This document shows positions 58,711 through 64,000 of a DNA stretch of 64,000 bases, piece by piece. Below the pieces are notes generated by a model, which was not told the origin of the DNA, searched no databases, and saw only the letters and a program-made list of their open reading frames with translations. The DNA is from Pterois miles (Eukaryota; Chordata; Actinopteri; Perciformes; Scorpaenidae). Location of the stretch: the NCBI GenBank assembly GCA_947000775.1, contig CAMQGK010000110.1, positions 25,098,501 to 25,162,500 on the forward strand. The letters run 5' to 3'. The position numbers were made by a program, and so were the translations under genes. Numbering within the stretch: position 1 is the stretch's first letter; every line of letters starts with the position of its first letter.

Positions 58711-59880
58711 GTGGTGTCAATCTTATTCTTTGCGATGAATTTGCACATAAGTATATTTTTTCAGTTGTTTAATACTTTCACACAGAACACAAATAGGTGC
58801 AAAAAATGTAGAATTGTTTTGGAACTAGGTCAATATTTTGAGCTTTGACAAATGCAAATAATCAATCAAATAATCAATAGGCATCAATCAGTCATGTGCA
58901 GAACCGGCTGAGTTGCATTTACATTTATGAACAACATGGAGGCTCTGTAGTCCGAACCAAGACGTCAAATTTTTAATCACTCCTTTCAGCCTTGACAAAG
59001 GCAGTGCAGACCAGATCCACTCCTTCTGTTTTCACGTTCCACAATAAAAGCCCTAGACATATAATATTTGCTGGCGAGTATTTAGCATTTTTGTGTCAAT
59101 TATTCATTATGGCCCCAGTGTGTAAAAGCCTCGACTCCGCAAGAAAAAAAAAATTATTATTCCCTTAAATGCTAACTATTCCTTTGAAGGGGAAATAGGG
59201 GGAAAACTGTATAATAAGTGGTTGCAATATTAGCCCAGGGGTGAGGATGGGAGAAAGGAGGAAAGAGAGGCTGGACTAATGAGCTGCCAGAGAGGCTTCC
59301 TCACAAACCCTGATGATAACAACAACCATCTGTTTTTACCAAGACACTCCAGGAAAATGACATGTTTCAAGGCTGCAGCCGCACACCAAAACAGGATGAA
59401 CCTCAGATCACCTCATCAACTCCTGTTTGTGTGCTACTGTAGACAACCGTGCCCTTACAGAGTGGCAGCAGGATGAAGACACACAGATAGGCACACAGAG
59501 CTGACGCACAGAAATTCAGATTGCCGCTTGCATAACCTCATGAGTTAATGGGTCAATCCGAGGCGAACAAGACTGATGTAAACGTGTCTGCTGACAATCA
59601 GAGATAGCCAAATCCAAAAATATCACAGGCTCAGTCCTAATGGCATATTTTTGCCCCCATAACGTCAGTCAGGTTCGTCCGTCTGAGAATTCATAACGCC
59701 CCCTCAAGAGTCACTTCCTGTCCAACGAGGCAGTGCGTCCCACAGAAACGACATTACGAAGTGAGCACAGGAGAAACATTCTGCTCTTCCTTATGGGACT
59801 CCAGAGGCCACACGGACTCCAGGCACACACACATACACTTAAACAGGGAGAGGTAAGCACGTCCAATAATGGCACAAGAA

Positions 59881-59891
59881 GTGTGTGTGTG

Positions 59892-59926
<35 letters not shown>

Positions 59927-59929
59927 GTG
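59881..59929 (+). repeat. (GT)n microsatellite with one interruption
   Basis: About 24 GT units with a single TT interruption, followed by a G-rich stretch. Confidence 0.95.
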
Positions 59930-60459
59930 GGTGGGGGGAGGAGGGGGCAGGGACATAGGGGGTCCATTGTTTCAGACTGGAAGGCAGAAGTGTTGGGAGG
60001 GGGCGAGGGAAAGTAAAGGGGAAGAAATTTAGAGCACCTCCGCTCAAGTATTCCAAATATTCTTACGTATATTCGGATGCTCACGTATACACTTTGTTAC
60101 TTCATCCACTTCCAACAATTACATCATTTTTTGATTGGCACCTATTTTAATCATTTTCTTTCTATAAATTCATATTTTACCCTCAGACTGACACAGTCAG
60201 TGTACTTTTTACATTCTAAATAGAAGAATAAAAAAAAAAACAAAAAAAACACTTACTTTTGACAGAGACAAACTGACTTTTGGTATGAATTTAAATCTCT
60301 GCCAGCAGTAGAGGCGATGATAGTTATTGTCCAGGCACGAGCCTCAGAAGAGAAGATGACGTGGTACACATGGGGTTAAATCTTCATGTACATGTTTTGG
60401 GTCATTTCCTGCTGGCTGTACAGCCCTGACCTGCTGGTGCAGACCTGGCCACACAGACA

Positions 60460-60460
<1 letters not shown>

Positions 60461-60512
<52 letters not shown>
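60461..60512 (+). repeat. (AC)n microsatellite, 26 units
   Basis: Uninterrupted AC dinucleotides over 52 bases. Confidence 0.97.
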
Positions 60513-60515
<3 letters not shown>

Positions 60516-60934
60516 CTGCACTGACCTACACTTCCTGTCAGACAGCGACACCCCCTTGGAGAGCGAGTCTGATCTGTCTCCACTACGTCCCCCTGCAGAA
60601 TCGTCTCATCCACTTCTGTCCACCTCATTGTTCTTTTCACACTTGAGCGGGATCACTAGGGACCACGACTGAAAGGACGGCAGCCTCCTCAACAGGTGCT
60701 TCTTTACATAAACAACACACATTCTTTGTCTTAGAGGCGCCACCAACAGTTAGTGCAGCAATGCAGGGGTGTGTGTTTATTTAAAAAACTATTACAACAA
60801 TTACAAAAATTCTCAGGACCTTAGAATTATTAATTACTCCACATTATCTTTAAAATGGCAAAGACAATAGGATTGGTTTCTACTTAATTGTAACATTTTA
60901 GTCGCTTAAAATTGTCTTGTTCAGCGTTCTGCAT

Positions 60935-61290
60935 TTATCGTCACCATCTTGTGTCACTTCTGGTTGCAACAAAACAAGATGGCGACAGCCAAAAACCAAG
61001 ATGGTGACGGCCAAAATACCGAACTCCAGGCTTCAAAACTCAAGTCTACAAACCAATGGATGATGTTACGGTCAATATGTCCAGTTCTTAAATACAAAGT
61101 GGTAGCGATTACATGGCCTAATTCCTGAATAATCCAAAAATGGGTAAAGAGGTGGATCCTTGGAGGAGCTGAGGCGGGCCCAGTGACGTAGCAGAGCCGA
61201 CAGCTAGCAGCTGGTGTCCTGGGACGCCATCCACCTGTCACTCAAAACGACAACGCCCTCATTATGCCTGACTTTAAGACTTAAGGTAAT
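60935..61290 (-). repeat. Interspersed repeat, second copy of the tsr1 intron 7 element
   Basis: The reverse complement carries 'ttgcaaccagaagtgacac', 'ttcggtattttggccgtc' and 'catccattggtttgtagac', which align with 10,370-10,450 on +. Just downstream (61314-61325) is a run of 12 C. Element ends and class are not resolved. Confidence 0.5.
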
Positions 61291-61966
61291 TTAAACAAAT
61301 GAGCTATATGAAACCCCCCCCCCCCATACAGTTGTCATGAACAGGGATATTAGCTAGAGAGACCAAAACTGTTTTGTGTACTCAGCTGTCAACATGTTTA
61401 TTTCATCGAAGTTGGACATTTTAACAGCCTCAAGTAGCCATTTGAGGAACTGCAGTTTTTGGCTTCATTTCTCAGCACCAGAGGTTGCCGCTTGGCTGCA
61501 ACCGACATGAAGCTTTATGCAAATTAATGCATGATGATGTCACCAAAAAGCAAATGAGCATATGCTAACATCTGGTAACTTTTAGCAACTTTTAGGTAGT
61601 GTTAGGTACTTTCATTTGAAAAGAATTAGAAACATTGCACAGGACATGCTTTTGCATTTTGTTTTCCACAGGTACTTTGGTAGTTCAACCCTCCTTTTCT
61701 GTTACTGGGGATAAAGAACCGATATTGATATGCTTTGGTAACCGGGGATAGCTACTGATAGCTACCAGGGAAAACAAAAGCACTGTCCTCTTCCAATTTT
61801 GTTGCACAATGGTTGATGTAATTCCTTTGTGTCAGTCAGTCAAGCTTTCATTTTCCCGGGAAACTGTACACTGAGGGAGACAGTGTTGCAAAGTGAGACT
61901 TATAGGGAACCAATCTAATCATTACTGTAGAGTTGATTGCATTGTGCAATCAACATTTACTTCATA

Positions 61967-62262
61967 AGAAGAAGAAGAAGAAGAAGATATTCCTTTATTA
62001 GTCCCACAGTGGGGAAATTCAGTTTTACACTCTGTTGTTCACACAGTACATATACATGCGTCAATGGAGAGATGTCAGAGTGAGGGGGCTGCTCCTGACA
62101 AGCGCCCAGAGCAGTTGGGGGTTTGGTGCCTTGCTCAGGGGCACCTCGGCAGTGCCCAAGAGGTAAACTGGCACCTCTCCAGCAACCAGTTGGTCTTGGT
62201 CCATGGGGGACTTGATCCGGCGTCCTCCGCGTCCTAACCCAAGTCCTTACGGACTGAGCACC
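61967..62262 (-). repeat. tRNA-derived SINE, nearly full-length copy
   Basis: Read on minus it begins with a tRNA-like head: GCTCAGTCCGTAAGG (A-box region) and GGATCAAGTCCCC (degenerate B box). The body has 'aggtgccagtttacctc', 'gaggtgcccctgagcaaggc' and 'ccccctcactctgacatc', and the tail 'aatttccccactgtgggact' then 'aataaagg'. It ends in a (TTC)n run, seen on + as GAA repeats at 61,969-61,987. It is the best reference copy for the fragments at 16,641, 20,173 and 51,928. Confidence 0.75.
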
Positions 62263-63393
62263 ACAATAAGGATACGTTAAAGCAAAAAACTTGCCTATTG
62301 ACACTTTAATGAAAATATCCATGACATAGGTTGTGAAAATACATGGTACTTGTCGCCCATCAAGGTCCCCTCAGGTTCACCTTTGGAGGAAAGATTTAAT
62401 TCCTATTTCCTGTCCACCATGTTCAGCAGAAATGCAGCTGTGACGTATTATCTTTATTGTATGTATAACATAATGTGTGTCTGGTATGTATGGGCGTCTT
62501 TGTCTATGTGTGCATCTGGTTTACCCATCAGAGCTCCAGCGTCATGTCCCTGACCCGGTGAGGGGCACAGCGCAGTGAAGCTACGTGTGGTACGTGTTTC
62601 CTCTCATTGCTGGGGCCTGATGTCACTGGAGGGGTGAGGTGCCGGGGTGGGAGCCAGAACTGGAAGTCTTGAGGGGGGTGGGGGGTATTGTCTGAGGCAC
62701 TGGCAGCAAGGTGAGAGCTCTGAGAAGGAGACAGAGTCAGGACTGAGTCCATCCACAGGCCATCCTGGAGGGACATTGTGTGTGTATAACCATGGGGGTG
62801 CTTCACGGACAGATTTTTAACAAGGTTTTAATGACATGCTGCAAATGGCCCGAGATCAAGAACACAACAGAGACTTTAGTGGATCGCGCACACCCAGCCT
62901 GTGTTGTCATCCATTGGTCAGCTGTTAAAATCAACATACTGTGTTGTAAATTAGCCTTGCGCCCCTCAGGCTCTCATTTCTACCTACAACACATGCATCT
63001 CCTCATCTCGTTGCGGTCAAAGCGACCGCATGCTGCGGTCTGTGATTACAGCCGAGTGTTTACAGTCCTCTCATATTAACACGTGTGTTAAAACAGCATG
63101 GGGTACCATCCTGTAGCAGGTCTTTTTTCTGAAAATGAACAACTTTGGATTTTGGGTTGATATCACCTTCAAAACTAGTAGAAAATAAGTGAAATTAGAT
63201 TTTTCATAAGGAGAGGGCCCTACATTATTTATTGCTTTTATTGGACAGAACACAGTGCTGTAAAGAAAAGGAGATGGACAAAAGGGAGGGTGACAAGTTC
63301 AAGGTGGATTTCAACATGTTACTTGTCATTTAGAATCAAGAAAATCAGGGCTTTAGAAGAGGAGAACACTGGTTAGATAGATATGGCTGTCAA

Positions 63394-64000
63394 AATTAAA
63401 GTGATAATAATGCCTTTATGATAGTAATTCGTTTTAACACCACTAATTTCTTCAATGCATTAATGTAACTGGGTTTTTTTTGTTATAGCAAGCTCAATAG
63501 TGTGTTCAGTTTGAAAGTTGTGAAGATACTGGCATCATATGAAGCTAAAACATAAGGAATCCATTGGTACCAACTACTGTATGTCACACTAGCTTGTCAT
63601 GAAGCAGAATTAATAACGCTTCAAACTTATGCTAAATTTCAGCAAGGAAAAGCTGGCATGGCCATTTTCAAAGGGGTCCCTTGACCTTTGACCTCAAGAT
63701 ATGTGAATGAAAATGGGTTCTGTGGGTACCCACTAGTCTCCTCTTTACAGACATGCCTGCTTTATGATAATCACATGCAGTTTGGGGCAAGTCATAGTCA
63801 AGTCTGTGTTGCCTGTTGGGCTGCAGTTTGCCATGTTATGATTAGAACATATTTTTAAGGCTAAATGCAGTTCCTGTGCCAGTTTCTGGACAATATTTTT
63901 CCTTGTTTTGTGTTGTTAATTGATTTCCAATGATAAATGTATACATATATTTGGATAAAGCAAGCATTTTTCCCACCCCCATGTTGATAAGAGTATTAAA
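63394..64000 (-). mobile_element. hAT-like family B copy, cut by the window end
   Basis: Starts GGCTGTCAAAATTAAAG and carries 'tttcttcaatgcattaatg' and 'aaaggggtcccttgacctttg', which are reverse complements of segments of the copy at 53,990-54,690. The other end lies beyond the window. Confidence 0.6.

Overview
The window looks like chromosomal DNA of a bony fish, probably a spiny-rayed (percomorph) teleost. It holds two vertebrate protein-coding genes with canonical GT/AG introns, long CA/TG microsatellites, tRNA-derived SINEs, and several families of short inverted-repeat DNA transposons. There is no prokaryotic organisation; nearly all short open frames are chance frames or shadows.

Layout. 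1-2,900: probable first exon and CpG-containing promoter of a leftward gene whose body lies outside the window. 3,460-5,700: a SINE, an ambiguous coding-like stretch, and a candidate terminal coding exon (+) with its own AATAAA. 5,910-15,981: complete tsr1 (15 coding exons, 837 aa), a pre-rRNA processing / 40S maturation factor with a housekeeping-type promoter. 16,000-29,470: intergenic DNA with a 42-bp minisatellite interrupted by a SINE, TTAA-flanked MITEs, a 1-kb hAT-like element and a purine/pyrimidine-skewed tract. 29,476-38,059: hic1, a BTB/zinc-finger transcriptional repressor, with two candidate upstream first exons (one noncoding and rich in uORFs, one extending the protein by 23 residues) and one large coding exon. 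38,060-64,000: about 26 kb with no recognisable coding exon, holding microsatellites and transposon copies, including an hAT-like element with a perfect 8-bp target duplication and a nested MITE.

The two genes do not form a pathway. tsr1 acts in nucleolar and cytoplasmic 40S assembly, hic1 in nuclear repression through CtBP and related corepressors. They are neighbours because both belong to the vertebrate block equivalent to human 17p13.3. Their order and orientation differ from human: tsr1 and hic1 are tandem on one strand about 13.5 kb apart, and no SMG6, SRR or miR-132/212 was recognised between them. I found no evidence of an undescribed molecular system. The most useful leads are the hic1 alternative 5' ends with uORFs, the rearranged synteny, the small candidate gene upstream of tsr1, and the well-preserved transposon insertions.
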